A DNA stretch of 64,000 nt from Streptomyces shenzhenensis (GTDB lineage Bacteria > Actinomycetota > Actinomycetes > Streptomycetales > Streptomycetaceae). The notes beneath the pieces are model-generated. The model was not told where the DNA came from. It was given only the letters and a program-made list of their open reading frames with translations, and made no database searches. The stretch lies in assembly GCF_003688995.1 (NCBI RefSeq), contig NZ_PENI01000023.1, forward strand, positions 62,001 to 126,000, written 5' to 3'. This document shows, in pieces, positions 17,470-26,841 of this stretch. How positions within the stretch are numbered: the stretch's first letter is position 1; each line of letters begins with the position of its first letter. Position numbers and translations under genes: made by a program.

Positions 17470-18677
17470 GAGGTCGTCTCCGCCACGGCGCCGGTGGCGA
17501 GCAGTTCCTCGATCTCCTCTTCCGCGAGGCCCGCTTCGGTCAGTACCTCGCGGGTGTGCTCCCCGACGAGCGGGGCGCCGCGGTCGATGCGGGGCGGGGT
17601 GGCGGAGAACTTGTAGGGGAAGCCGGGCACGGTCACGCGGCCCTCGGTCGGATGGTCGTAGGTGACGAAGGTGCCGTTGTGGCGGATCTGCGGGTCCTGG
17701 ACCAGGTCGGCGTAGCCGTAGACGGGGCCTGCCCAGATGCCGGCGGCGGCGAAGGCGTCGAGCCAGTGCCGCGAGGACCGGGTCAGCAGCCGGGCGGCGG
17801 TTCGGGCGAAGATCTCGTCGCGGTGTGTCCAGCCGTGCTCCTCGTCCTCCATGGACCGGAAGGTGTCCTCGCCGAGGATCTCGCCGAGCTTTTTCAACGG
17901 GGGGAAGGCGAGGACGAGATAGCCGTCGGAGGTCTGGAAGGCGCCGTAGGGCGAGCGGATGTAGACGTGGGCGTGCGGCTCGGCGGAGCGGGTCTGGGAC
18001 AGCCCGCCGACGGTGTGGACCGAGAGTTCCTGCATCTGGAGGGTGGTGACGGCGTCGAGCATGTTCACCGTCACCAGCTGGCCCTCGCCGGTGCGTTCGC
18101 GGTGCAGCAGCGCGGCGAGCACACCCTCGAACGCGGTGGAGGCGGTGACGGCGTCGACGAGGTACTGGCCCGCCGCCCGCGGTGCCTCGCCCGAGCGGCC
18201 GCTGGACAGCATGGCCCCCGACATCGCCTGGAGCAGCAGGTCCTGGCCCGGGCGCTGGGCGTAGGGGCCGTCCTCGCCGTACCCGGAGATGGAGACGTAG
18301 ACGAGGGAGGGGTTGATCGCGGCCAGGGAGGCGTAGTCGACGCCGAGCCGGTCGGCGACGCCTGGCCGGTAGTTCTGGAGGAAGACATCGGCGCCCGCGA
18401 CGAGGCGGCGCAGGACCTCCTTGCCCGCCGGGTCCTTGAGGTCGACGGCGAGGGATCTCTTGTTGCGGTTCAGGGAGAGGAAGGAGACGTTGATTCGGTT
18501 GCCCGCCGCCCCGCCGGCCGCGGCGTGGCGCTGCCACTCCCCGGTGACCGGTTCGACCTTGACGACGTCGGCGCCGAGGTCGCCGAGGCGCTGGGCGGCG
18601 AACGGGCCGGCCATGGCGATGGAACAGTCGAGGACCCGGTACCCGGCCAGGACGCCGGGTTTGTCGCGCGAGGTCAT
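17466..18677 (-). CDS. CaiB/BaiF (family III) CoA-transferase
   Basis: 403-residue family III CoA-transferase that moves CoA between carboxylic acids. Features include VLDCSIAMAGPFAAQRLGDLGADVVKVEP at the N-terminus, NRNKRSLAVDLKDPAGKEV, FLQNYRPGVADRLG, and the catalytic Asp in YGEDGPYAQRPGQDLLLQAMSG. AAGGAG precedes the ATG by three bases more than the minimum spacing. It is the first gene of the leftward operon and faces the FAH-family gene across a 264-bp promoter region that contains a LacI-type operator. Confidence 0.9.
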   Translation of the reverse strand: MTSRDKPGVLAGYRVLDCSIAMAGPFAAQRLGDLGADVVKVEPVTGEWQRHAAAGGAAGNRINVSFLSLNRNKRSLAVDLKDPAGKEVLRRLVAGADVFLQNYRPGVADRLGVDYASLAAINPSLVYVSISGYGEDGPYAQRPGQDLLLQAMSGAMLSSGRSGEAPRAAGQYLVDAVTASTAFEGVLAALLHRERTGEGQLVTVNMLDAVTTLQMQELSVHTVGGLSQTRSAEPHAHVYIRSPYGAFQTSDGYLVLAFPPLKKLGEILGEDTFRSMEDEEHGWTHRDEIFARTAARLLTRSSRHWLDAFAAAGIWAGPVYGYADLVQDPQIRHNGTFVTYDHPTEGRVTVPGFPYKFSATPPRIDRGAPLVGEHTREVLTEAGLAEEEIEELLATGAVAETTS

Positions 18678-18819
18678 GGGGCTCCTTGGAGGCGGCGGGC
18701 GGCACCGGCGCGGACGGGGGCGCCGGTCGAGGCGGGAGGGGACCGGAGGAGAGGACGTGCGGGCCGTCGTGCGACGCCGCCGCGTCCGTGTGCGTGGCAA
18801 TCACCGCCCAGACCCTGTT

Positions 18820-18843
18820 GTTAGCGCTATCGGCAGCGCTAAC
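18820..18843. promoter_or_regulatory. LacI-type operator between CoA-transferase and FAH genes
   Basis: Arms GTTAGCGCT (18820-18828) and AGCGCTAAC (18835-18843) are perfect inverted repeats separated by 6 bp. Each arm itself contains the palindrome AGCGCT, so the site can also be read as two adjacent LacI half-operators. It lies in the middle of the divergent promoter; the LacI-family gene at 20111 is the obvious ligand. Confidence 0.7.
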
Positions 18844-18941
18844 ATGCACGCTAGGCGGGCGTCGCTCGCAGTGTCAACGCCCCTGCCCGGACTGCATCGC
18901 CCCCTCCTGGAGGAGGCCGGGGCATCCACGAAAGGAACCCG

Positions 18942-20114
18942 ATGAACCAGTGGCCGGACGCCGAGACCACCCTGCCCGCCGACGGCACCGCGGGCGCGCT
19001 CGTGGGCCGGGTCTGGCGTCCCGGCCTCGGGCCGTCCGTCGTGGCGGTCCGCGAGGACGGCCTGCACGATGTCACCGCGGCCTTCCCGACCGTGCGCGAC
19101 CTGTGCGAGACGCCGGATCCCGCCGCACGCCTGCGTGCCGCCCGCGGCGAGCGGATCGCCGGACTCGACGAGGTACTGGCCAACACGCCCGTCGACGCCC
19201 AGGACCCGCGCCGGCCGTGGCTGCTCGCGCCGGTGGACCTGCAGGCCGTGAAGGCCGCCGGAGTCACCTTCGTGGTCTCGATGCTGGAGCGGGTGATCGA
19301 GGAACGCGTCCGCGGTGACGCCGCCGGTGCCGCCGAGGCCCGGGAACGGATCCGCCGGCTCGTCGGCGACGACATCGCTTCACTGCGGCCCGGCTCGGAC
19401 GAGGCCGCCGCGCTCAAGGAGATCCTGGTCGCGCAGGGAGCGTGGAGCCAGTACCTGGAGGTCGGCATCGGCCCCGACGCCGAGATCTTCACCAAGGCGC
19501 CCGTGCTGGCCGCCGTGGGCAGCGGCGCCGACGCCGGGGTGCACGCCGGCTCGCGCTGGAACAACCCGGAGCCGGAGGTGGTGCTGGCCGTCTCCTCCAC
19601 CGGGGCCGTGGTCGGCGCGACACTCGGCAACGACGTCAACCTCCGTGACGTGGAGGGCCGTTCCGCGCTGCTGCTGCCCCAGGCCAAGGACAACAACGCC
19701 TCGGCCGCCCTCGGCCCGTTCCTGCGGCTGTTCGAACCGGACTTCCGCATCGACGACGTACGGCGGGCCACGGTGACCCTGACCGTCGAGGGCGCCGACG
19801 GGTACCGGCTGGACGCCGAGTCCTCGATGGCCGCCATCAGTCGCGACCCCCTGGACCTCGTGGGGCAGTTGTTGGGCCCGCACCACCAGTACCCCGACGG
19901 CGCCGTGCTCTACCTCGGCACGATGTTCGCGCCCGTGGAGGACCGCGACGCGCCCGGACAGGGGTTCACGCATCACGACGGCGACCTGGTCGCCATCGCC
20001 ACGCCGAAGCTCGGCACGCTCGTCAACCGGATCCGGCCGAGCGACGCGTGCGTGCCGTGGACGTTCGGCATCGCGGATCTGATGCGGGCGCTGGTGGCGC
20101 GGGGAGCACTGTGA
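18942..20114 (+). CDS. FAH-family hydrolase/dehydratase (XylX/KdaD-like length)
   Basis: 390-residue member of the fumarylacetoacetate hydrolase superfamily. The C-terminal FAH fold shows EIFTKAPVLAAVG, the acidic metal-binding segment EPEVVLAVSS, GNDVNLRDVEGRSALLLPQAKDNN and DLVAIATPKLGTLVNRI. An N-terminal domain of about 110 residues (AGVTFVVSMLERVIEERVRG) makes it longer than simple FAH hydrolases and like 2-keto-3-deoxy-pentonate dehydratases of the XylX type. It would therefore act on a 2-keto-3-deoxy sugar acid; this is inference. It is followed by an overlapping LacI gene (GTGA). Confidence 0.8.
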   Translation: MNQWPDAETTLPADGTAGALVGRVWRPGLGPSVVAVREDGLHDVTAAFPTVRDLCETPDPAARLRAARGERIAGLDEVLANTPVDAQDPRRPWLLAPVDLQAVKAAGVTFVVSMLERVIEERVRGDAAGAAEARERIRRLVGDDIASLRPGSDEAAALKEILVAQGAWSQYLEVGIGPDAEIFTKAPVLAAVGSGADAGVHAGSRWNNPEPEVVLAVSSTGAVVGATLGNDVNLRDVEGRSALLLPQAKDNNASAALGPFLRLFEPDFRIDDVRRATVTLTVEGADGYRLDAESSMAAISRDPLDLVGQLLGPHHQYPDGAVLYLGTMFAPVEDRDAPGQGFTHHDGDLVAIATPKLGTLVNRIRPSDACVPWTFGIADLMRALVARGAL

Positions 20115-21175
20115 CGGCCGATATCGTTTCCGGCGTGACCCAGCCGCCGCCCCGTCCCCGCAAACGATCCGCGACCCGTTCGGTGACCCTGTCCGACGTC
20201 GCGGCGGCCTCCGGGGTGTCGGCCCAGACGGTCTCCCGGGTCGTCCGCGACCCCCTGTCGGTGTCCGACGAGACACGCGCGCGGGTCCAGGCGGCCCTCA
20301 CGGCCACCGGTTACGTGCCCAACCTGGCCGCCAGCAACCTGGCGTCGAACCGCAGCCGCACCGTCGCCGCCCTGGTGCCGCAGATCAACGCGTCGGTCTT
20401 CGCCGACACCGTGCACGCCTTCTCCACGGCACTGGCGGCCCACGGCTACCAGATCTTCGTCGGCACCACCGACTACCGGCCCGAGCACGAGGAGGAGGTG
20501 CTGCGCAGCTTCCTGGGCCGGCGGCCGGACGGACTGCTCATGGTGGGGACCCGCCACACCCCGGGCACGCTGACGCTGCTCGGGGCGGCCGGGGTGCCGG
20601 TCGTGGAGACCTGGGGCTGGTCCGAGGACCCGGTGGACCTGCTGGTCGGATTCTCCAACGCGGCGGCGGCAGCGGCGATGGTGGGCCACCTCGTCGAGCG
20701 CGGCCGGCGGCGGATCACCTTCGCCGGTCGGCACACCTCGGGCGACCCCCGGGCCGCGGAACGCCTCGACGGCTACACCCGCGCCGTCCGCGATCTGCTG
20801 GGCAGCGAACCGCGCACCGTGGACGCCGGTCCCGAGCCGGTCACCATGGACACCGGTGTCGCCCTGCTGGACCTGGCACTGGAGCGCCACCCGGACTCCG
20901 ACGCCGTGATGTTCTCCAGCGACGTCTTCGCCGCCGGCGCCCTCCAGGCCTGTGTACGGCGCGGCATCGACGTGCCGGGCACGCTCGCCCTGGCCGGCTT
21001 CGGCGACTTCGAACTCGCCCGGCACCTGGTCCCGGCGCTGACCACGGTGGCCGTACCCAGCGCGCGGATCGGGGAGCTGAGCGCCGAACTGCTGCTCATG
21101 CGGATGCGCGGTGCCCCGGTCGACGTCCCGCACCGGGACGTCGGGTACCGGGTCGTCGCGCGCGAGAGCACCTGA
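20111..21175 (+). CDS. LacI-family transcriptional regulator
   Basis: 354-residue LacI/GalR regulator. The DNA-binding domain lies at residues 24-80 (VTLSDVAAASGVSAQTVSRVV, then GYVPNLAASNL as hinge helix region). The remainder is the periplasmic-binding-like sensor domain, with AGRHTSGDPRAAERLDGY and LAGFGDFELARHLVPALTTVAVP. The GTG start overlaps the FAH stop; an earlier in-frame ATG lies inside the FAH gene. It most likely represses the divergent FAH and CoA-transferase operons through the GTTAGCGCT site at 18820 and responds to a sugar or sugar acid. Confidence 0.9.
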   Translation: MTADIVSGVTQPPPRPRKRSATRSVTLSDVAAASGVSAQTVSRVVRDPLSVSDETRARVQAALTATGYVPNLAASNLASNRSRTVAALVPQINASVFADTVHAFSTALAAHGYQIFVGTTDYRPEHEEEVLRSFLGRRPDGLLMVGTRHTPGTLTLLGAAGVPVVETWGWSEDPVDLLVGFSNAAAAAAMVGHLVERGRRRITFAGRHTSGDPRAAERLDGYTRAVRDLLGSEPRTVDAGPEPVTMDTGVALLDLALERHPDSDAVMFSSDVFAAGALQACVRRGIDVPGTLALAGFGDFELARHLVPALTTVAVPSARIGELSAELLLMRMRGAPVDVPHRDVGYRVVAREST

Positions 21176-21180
21176 CACGC

Positions 21181-21232
21181 GGGGGGTACCGGGCCGTCGC
21201 GGGTGAGAGCGCCGGACGGCCCGGACACCCCC
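21181..21232. terminator. Hairpin between convergent LacI and ThuA-like genes
   Basis: CCGGGCCGTC (21189-21198) pairs perfectly with GACGGCCCGG (21215-21224). Flanking G-run 21181-21186 and C-run 21227-21232 can extend the stem. It lies between two converging stop codons, so it is a likely bidirectional terminator. Confidence 0.6.
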
Positions 21233-21237
21233 GGGCG

Positions 21238-21903
21238 TCACGCGCGCGCCGCCCACAGGAGCCCGCGGCCGACGATCGCCGCCGTCTGCGGCACCCGGAG
21301 GTCCGCGACGCGGTGTCCGAGGGTGCAGACGAAGACCCGCCCCGCTCCCCAGCGTCGCGTCCACACCACGGGGAACTCGACGGGGCCGTCCCACGGGTCG
21401 GCCGCGCCCGGGGTGAGCACGGACGTGGCCAGGACGGTGTTGAGGGAGTCCGTGAGCACCCAGTAGTGCTCGGTCGTGACGTCGTAGTCCGTGATGCCCT
21501 CGGTGATCTCGCCGTCCCGGTCCGGCATGGCGGCGATCCGCACGGTGAACTCCTGGAAGCCGTCCGGGTGCCACAGGAAGCGGCCCCCGACCATCCGCAG
21601 GTAGCGGGGGTTGGCGACGTTCGTGGCGACCACGCCCCCGTGCCAGCCGGCGAAGCCGGTGCCGGCCTCGACCGCGTCGACCAGGTTCGCCTCCTGGGTC
21701 GCCGTCAGCCCGCCCGCCGACCACGAGTGCACGACGAGGTCGGTGGCGGCGAGCAGTCCCGGGTCCTCGTACACCGACAGGTCCTCGGCGACCTTGACCT
21801 CGAACCCCGCGCGCTCCAGTCCGGGCAGCACCGCCTCGGTGCAGCCGACCGGGTCGTGGCCCTCCCACCCGCCGCGGACCACCAGGGCCTTTCGCGTCCT
21901 CAT
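21238..21903 (-). CDS. ThuA-like domain protein
   Basis: 221-residue protein of the ThuA family (class I glutamine-amidotransferase-like fold): KALVVRGGWEGHDPVGCTE, DLVVHSWSAGGLTATQEANLVDAVEAG, GFAGWHGGV, then a C-terminal GRVFVCTLGHRVADLRVPQTAAIVGRGLLWAA. ThuA relatives occur in sugar catabolic operons and may act on keto-sugars, but a reaction is not established. ATG 21903 was chosen because GGAGGGAG sits seven bases upstream; an ATG at 21921 would overlap that site. It follows the enolase-superfamily gene in the same direction and is probably cotranscribed. Confidence 0.83.
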   Translation of the reverse strand: MRTRKALVVRGGWEGHDPVGCTEAVLPGLERAGFEVKVAEDLSVYEDPGLLAATDLVVHSWSAGGLTATQEANLVDAVEAGTGFAGWHGGVVATNVANPRYLRMVGGRFLWHPDGFQEFTVRIAAMPDRDGEITEGITDYDVTTEHYWVLTDSLNTVLATSVLTPGAADPWDGPVEFPVVWTRRWGAGRVFVCTLGHRVADLRVPQTAAIVGRGLLWAARA

Positions 21904-21947
21904 GTCCTGCTCCCTCCTCACGTCCTCAATACGTCCTCAACGCGTCC

Positions 21948-23090
21948 TCATCGCGCCTGCGGTGCGAGTCTGAGGCCGGCGTCGGCCGGACGGACGTGCG
22001 GTCCGGACGGGAGGGACCACCCGCCCGACGCGGCCCGCGCGACGATCCGGTCCTCATCGACCTCGATACCCAGGCCCGGGGCGTCGCCGAGGACGATCCC
22101 GCCGTCGGCGATCTCCTGGTCCACCCGCAGCCCGACCGGGAAGGACAGGTCCTGCACCTCGGTCACCAGGTGGTTGGGCACGGCGGCCGCCGCGTGCGCG
22201 ACCGGGTTGGCGTTGTACCCGACGGGACTCACCGGCACGCCGTGCCCGAGGGCCAGCGTGGAGACGCGCAGGAAGTGGGTGATGCCCCACACGGCGCCGG
22301 TCTGCACGACCCCCACCGCGTCCGCGGCCAGCAGCGGCCGGAAGTGTTCGAGGCCCGTCAGGTTCTCCCCGGTCGCGACGGCGGCACGGATGCCGGTCGC
22401 GACCGCGCGATGTCCCGCCACGTCCCAGCGCCGGACCGGTTCCTCGATCCAGGTGAGTTCGACCCGCTCCTCGACCTGCCGGGCCAGGCGCACCGCCTGG
22501 TGCCGTCCCCAGGACTCGTTGACGTCGTACATGAGCGCGGGACGGTCGCTGTTGACCCGGAACACGTCGCGGACCGCCGCCAGGCGCCGCACGTCCCGGT
22601 CCACGTCGAGGCCGCCCTTGACCTTGGCGCCCGTGAATCCGCGCCGCGCCCACCGCTCGTGGAACGCGACGAGTTCGTCGTCGGTCAGCGCGTAGTCCAG
22701 GCCGGAGGCGTAACCCGGAACGAAGCGGTCGGCGGCGCCCAGCGTCCGCCACAGCGGCTCCTGGGCGATCTTCGCCTTGAGGTCCCACAGCGCCATGTCG
22801 AGGGCGCCGATCGTGCCGAACACATGCCCGCCGTGCCCGGACTTGAACACGTGGGCGAGCATCCTGTCGTAGAGCCAGGCGACCGCTCGGGGGTCCTGGC
22901 CCTCCAGCGCGGGGAAGACCCGCTCCACGTCGGCGTGGTCGCCGAGGCCCACGCCAGTGAGGCCCTCGTCGGTCTCCACCAGCAGGACCGGCACCTCGGT
23001 GACGCCGGCGGTGACGACGCCGTTCACGTCGCCCACCGGTCGTCCCCACTCGTGAACCGTGGCAAGGGACCGGTATCCGGTGATTCGCAT
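21948..23090 (-). CDS. Enolase-superfamily (mandelate racemase-like) sugar-acid enzyme, copy 1
   Basis: 380-residue MR/MLE-like protein. The capping domain begins MRITGYRSLATVHEWGRP. In the barrel, the Lys-x-Lys base motif is GAKVKGG and metal ligands are in YDVNESW (Asp), WIEEPV (Glu) and ATGENLTG (Glu). The second half of the barrel reads VVQTGAVWGITHF and PVSPVGYNANP, so the usual Asp and His of the catalytic dyad are not seen. Likely a dehydratase or epimerase of a sugar acid. It is closely similar along its length to the copy at 35677. A GntR-type site lies upstream, and the GntR gene at 23269 is divergent. Confidence 0.85.
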   Translation of the reverse strand: MRITGYRSLATVHEWGRPVGDVNGVVTAGVTEVPVLLVETDEGLTGVGLGDHADVERVFPALEGQDPRAVAWLYDRMLAHVFKSGHGGHVFGTIGALDMALWDLKAKIAQEPLWRTLGAADRFVPGYASGLDYALTDDELVAFHERWARRGFTGAKVKGGLDVDRDVRRLAAVRDVFRVNSDRPALMYDVNESWGRHQAVRLARQVEERVELTWIEEPVRRWDVAGHRAVATGIRAAVATGENLTGLEHFRPLLAADAVGVVQTGAVWGITHFLRVSTLALGHGVPVSPVGYNANPVAHAAAAVPNHLVTEVQDLSFPVGLRVDQEIADGGIVLGDAPGLGIEVDEDRIVARAASGGWSLPSGPHVRPADAGLRLAPQAR

Positions 23091-23165
23091 CGCGCTTCTC
23101 CCTGGTCTGCGCGCGGCGCCCGCGCGGCACCCGCTCCCGGCCGGCGCGCCCCACGGCCAAGTCAT

Positions 23166-23187
23166 AACTTGTGATACGAGTGATGAC
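23166..23187. promoter_or_regulatory. Putative GntR operator, copy 1
   Basis: A 22-bp block that starts AACTTGTGATACGAG and ends AGTGATGAC. It contains ACTTGT-GAT-ACGAGT, an inverted repeat with one mismatch, and fits the TNGTNNNACNA pattern of FadR-subfamily GntR sites. It sits between the divergent enolase-superfamily and GntR genes, and 17 of 22 positions recur at 37100-37121. Confidence 0.65.
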
Positions 23188-23268
23188 CTTAGCAGCTTCG
23201 GCTAGCCTTGGGTCATTGGACAGCGGGGGCCGGGCGAACCTGCACGAACATTGGGAGTCTCTGACCAG

Positions 23269-24018
23269 ATGATCAAGCCATCCGCGGACACCACCGCCGT
23301 GTCCCGCCCTCAACGACGCCGGCCGCCGCTCGCTGCGGCCGTCGTCCGGAGCCTCGCGACGGCCATCGTGCTCGGTGAGTACCCGCCGGGCACGGCGCTG
23401 CCGTCGGCGGGTGACCTCTGCGAGGAGTACGAGGTGAGCCGGACCGTGATCCGGGAGGCGACGACGACGCTCGCCGAGAAGGGACTGGTGGCGACCCGTC
23501 AGGGCTGGGGGACCGTCGTCCTGGACCAGGACCAGTGGAGCCTGCTCGACCCGCTGGTCCTCGACGCGCTGTTCCAGCGCAAGGACCGCCTGGTCTACCT
23601 GGACAACCTGATCGAGATCAGGACCACCCTGGAGTGCGCGATGGCCGCCCGGGCCGCCGGGCGCATCGACGAGGAGCAGTCGGCGGCGCTCTCGGCCAAG
23701 CTCAACGAACTCGCGGGCCTGATCAACGATCCCGAGGCCTACTCGCGCTCGGACATCGAGTTCCACGAGATCATCCACCGCGCCTCCCGGGACGCGTTCG
23801 GACGGGCCATCGTCTCCAGCATCCAGGGCAAGGCCGTGCGTTCGCCGCAGTACAGCGGGGACCCGACGCGCGAGGACATCGAGCTCACGCACGAGGCGCA
23901 CGCCCGGGTCGCGGCCGCGGTGCTCGCGGGGGACGGCGACGCGGCCGCCGAGGCGATGCGCGAGCACATCACGTCGTCGTGGGCCCGCCGCCGTCCGGCC
24001 GACGTGCCGGGCGCGTAG
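23269..24018 (+). CDS. GntR-family (FadR/FCD) transcriptional regulator
   Basis: 249-residue GntR regulator. The winged helix spans about residues 20-85 (VRSLATAIVLGEYPPGTALPSAGDLCEEYEVSRTVIREA, then GLVATRQGWGTVV). The helical FCD effector domain follows, with conserved polar positions in SDIEFHEIIHRASRD and the late THEAHARVAAAVLAGD. ATG 23269 is used; a TTG at 23251 is also possible. FCD proteins usually bind acids through a metal, which suits the sugar-acid genes. It probably controls both enolase-superfamily genes through the shared motif. Confidence 0.88.
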   Translation: MIKPSADTTAVSRPQRRRPPLAAAVVRSLATAIVLGEYPPGTALPSAGDLCEEYEVSRTVIREATTTLAEKGLVATRQGWGTVVLDQDQWSLLDPLVLDALFQRKDRLVYLDNLIEIRTTLECAMAARAAGRIDEEQSAALSAKLNELAGLINDPEAYSRSDIEFHEIIHRASRDAFGRAIVSSIQGKAVRSPQYSGDPTREDIELTHEAHARVAAAVLAGDGDAAAEAMREHITSSWARRRPADVPGA

Positions 24019-24033
24019 GGCGCCACGACGAGC

Positions 24034-24071
24034 CGGCCGAGGGGCCCGTCGCCCGACGGACCCCTCGGCCG
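24034..24071. terminator. Bidirectional terminator between GntR and beta-helix genes
   Basis: CGGCCGAGGGG pairs with CCCCTCGGCCG, continuing after one mismatch with CCGTC/GACGG around a GCCC loop. It sits between the converging stops at 24018 and 24095. Confidence 0.75.
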
Positions 24072-24094
24072 CGCGGCAGGCCGCGCTCAGCCGG

Positions 24095-26760
24095 TCACGG
24101 CCGGCCGATCCCCTCCGCGCTGACATGCCGGTTCCACTCCGCGACCCACGCGGCCCCGTACGCCTCGGCCACCGCACCGGAGCCGGAGAACTTCAGCGTG
24201 TCGAGGTCCAGGCCCGTCTCCGCCACCGAAGTGGCCTCCACCGACCGGGTGTTGACCTTGTCGCTCCAGCGCGACAGGTTGTACTCCGCCGCAGGTTCCG
24301 TGAACGCCGCGGTCGTCTCCACGAATCCCGAGCCACCCCCGACGACCACCGCGTGGTCGATCTCCACACCGGACGGTACGTAGAGCGAGTCGGCGTCGTC
24401 CCACACCGTCGCCCGACTGCAGCCGTTCGTGCCCGCCGTCGAGTAGTCGGCCGCCGTGCAGTCCCGGCCCGTCGCGGTCACCCTCGGCACGTACCACCGC
24501 TCGACCTGCGGGTACGCGATCGGCCTCCCGTCGGAATACATCGCCTCCCCGCTCGTGTAGTGCTTGTGCCAGGCCGCCACGGTCTCGGGCGTAGCGCTGT
24601 ACTTCTCGCCCTCACGGACGTCGAGGAAGCGTTGAACCTGCTCTGCAGCACCCAGCTGTTGTCCAGCGGCAGCCGTGTCTCGCCCTTCTTGTGGTAGATG
24701 CCGCCGTGGCCCACGTGCTTCACCCCGATGAACACGTTGTCGTTCGCGGTGTTGCTGTGTCCGGAGTTGAGGTTGACGCCGGAGTTCGAGCCGTTCACCA
24801 CGTTGTGGTGGAAGCGCACACCGGACGCGCCGTCGTCCATGTACAGCGCGTCGTTGGAACCGCCGATCTTCTCGAAATGGTTGTACGCGATCTCGTTGCC
24901 CAGGTACGTGAAGTCCCGGCCCGCGTAGACCGCCCCCATGTCCCCGGCGTTCTTCACCACGTCGTAGAAGTGGTTGTGGTTGACCCGCATGTCGTTGCCC
25001 ATGATCTGCACGGCCATGTGCGGTGCGTCGTGGACGTAGTTGTACTCGAAGGAGTTGCCGACCCCGTACAGGTAGCCGGCCGGCGTGTAGGTGGCCAGCT
25101 TCGAGAAACGAGCGATCTCGTTGTGACGGGCGACGTTGTTCCCCCGTTCCAGCGTGGCCCGGTCGCCGCCGCCGAGCAGAACCCCGCCGCCGCCCAGGTC
25201 GTGGAGGTAGGAGTTCTGCACGACGTTGTCGTGGCCGCCCCGCAGGGTCTCGTAGTCGGGCATGCTCGTGATGGTGTCGGTCGTCCGCCCGATGCGGATC
25301 GCGTCCATGCTCACGTTGGAGATGTCGACCGCGTCGATGAGCGTTCCCACGGCGTCGAGGAGCTGCACGCCGCTGACGAGCGACCCGGTCATGGCCAGGC
25401 CCCGCAGGGTCACGCCCCGCGTCCCGTCGAGCAGGAAGAAGTTCTTGTCGAAGGTCTGGAGCGTGGTGTCCTTGCCCTCGATCGTCCCGCCCTCGGGCCG
25501 GTAGTACAGGACGTCGTTGTCGTCGTAGCGGTCGATGTAGTACTCACCGGCCGTGTCCATCTCCGAGAGGACGTTGAGGACCTTGACCTTGGTCCACGCG
25601 TCCTGCGGAATGTACATCGACGGGTACTTGGTGTAGATCCGGTCGTCGCTCCACGACAGGATCCGCACCATGTCGTTGGCGTAGTTGTTGCCGAAGTACC
25701 CCGACAGCCAGCCCTCGGTCTCGGCCTTGGTGTTGTCGATGTGCTCGATCCACCGCGGGTCGAGCTGCACCGGTACGTCCGTGTACTCGCCGAAGCCACG
25801 GGTGCCGAGGTCGTCCACCGTCGGAACCGCCTCGGGCGCCCAGCTCTTGTAGCGGTCGTCGGCCAGCGCACGGCCCCCGACCGTGAAGATCTGCGGTGTC
25901 ATGCGCCGCATCTCCTCCGGCGACCAGGTGTCGCGCTGCTCCGGGTCCTTGAGCTGCTGCTTCTTGTCCTCGAACTGGGCCCGCGGGGTCGTGCCGGAGG
26001 AGTTCCAGTCGTCCTGGAGGCCGAAGCGGGCGTCGAGGTCCACGTTCATGAGGTCCCGGGGCCCCTCGGCGTGCCACTTGTCGCCCGTGCCCCACAGGTG
26101 ACAGTCGGTCTCCGTCGTGGCGCAGGAGTTGCCGTTGGGGTACTGGGCCAGGACCTGGGTGTCACCGCCGACGACGAGCTCGGGAGCGAAGGGGTCCTGC
26201 ACCCAGTTGAAGCCGTTCTTGTACAGGGTGCCCGGGTCGATGCCCTGGGCGCCGAGGTCGTAGACCCACACGCCCTCACGCAGCGCGGGGGTGTTCAGAC
26301 GGGTGTGGGAGGAGTACTGCGGCTGGTCCAGGGTCTCCTCGGAGAGGTCGGTGAGCTTCTTCCATCCCTCGGCGGGCAGCTCGTGCGACCCGGTGATCGT
26401 CACCTTCTCGTTCCGGTAGGCCGCGTAGGTGACCCAGGAGTTCGCGGCGCCCTTCAGCTCGACTGTGTCGTCGAGGACGTAGGTGCCGCCCCGGATCAGC
26501 ACCGTGCCGCGGGCCTTGGCCGACGTGTGGCCGGCCAGTGCGTCCCGGGCCGCCGTGATGGTCCGGAGCGGGTCCTTCCTGCCGCCGCTGTTGGCGTCGT
26601 CCCCGTCGGTGGCGGAGACGTAGACCGTCAGCTTCCCGGGAGCGGTCCAGGGGCCGGCCGCGGCGGCGGCCCCGGCCGCCGGTCCACCGACGCCCGCCGT
26701 CAGCGCCAGGGCGACCGCGGCCATCAGTGTCCGCGACGGTCGTCGCCGAATTCTCAGCAT
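24095..26760 (-). pseudogene. Secreted right-handed beta-helix hydrolase, frameshifted
   Basis: Would encode about 890 residues: a signal peptide (RTLMAAVALALTAGVGGPAAGA), a KLTVYVSATDGDDANSGG start typical of secreted parallel beta-helix enzymes, a long N-terminal region and many beta-helix repeats (DAVGTLIDAVDISNVSMDAIRI, VQNSYLHDLGGGGVLLGG, VRFHHNVVNGSNSG). The overall plan resembles the GH141/PL6-like beta-helix proteins. The main frame runs from 26760 and loses sense near 24640; the continuation (RFLDVREGEKYSATPETVAAW to the stop at 24095) is in the next frame. Effectively one base is missing, by real mutation or sequencing error. ATG 26760 has AAAGGG upstream. Last gene of the large operon. 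Confidence 0.75.
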
Positions 26761-26841
26761 GGAGGTTGCCCTTTCGTCGGTTCTCATGTGGCTGACGTGG
26801 GGGGTGCGATGTACGGACGGGGCTGGTGCGCGGTGCCTCGG

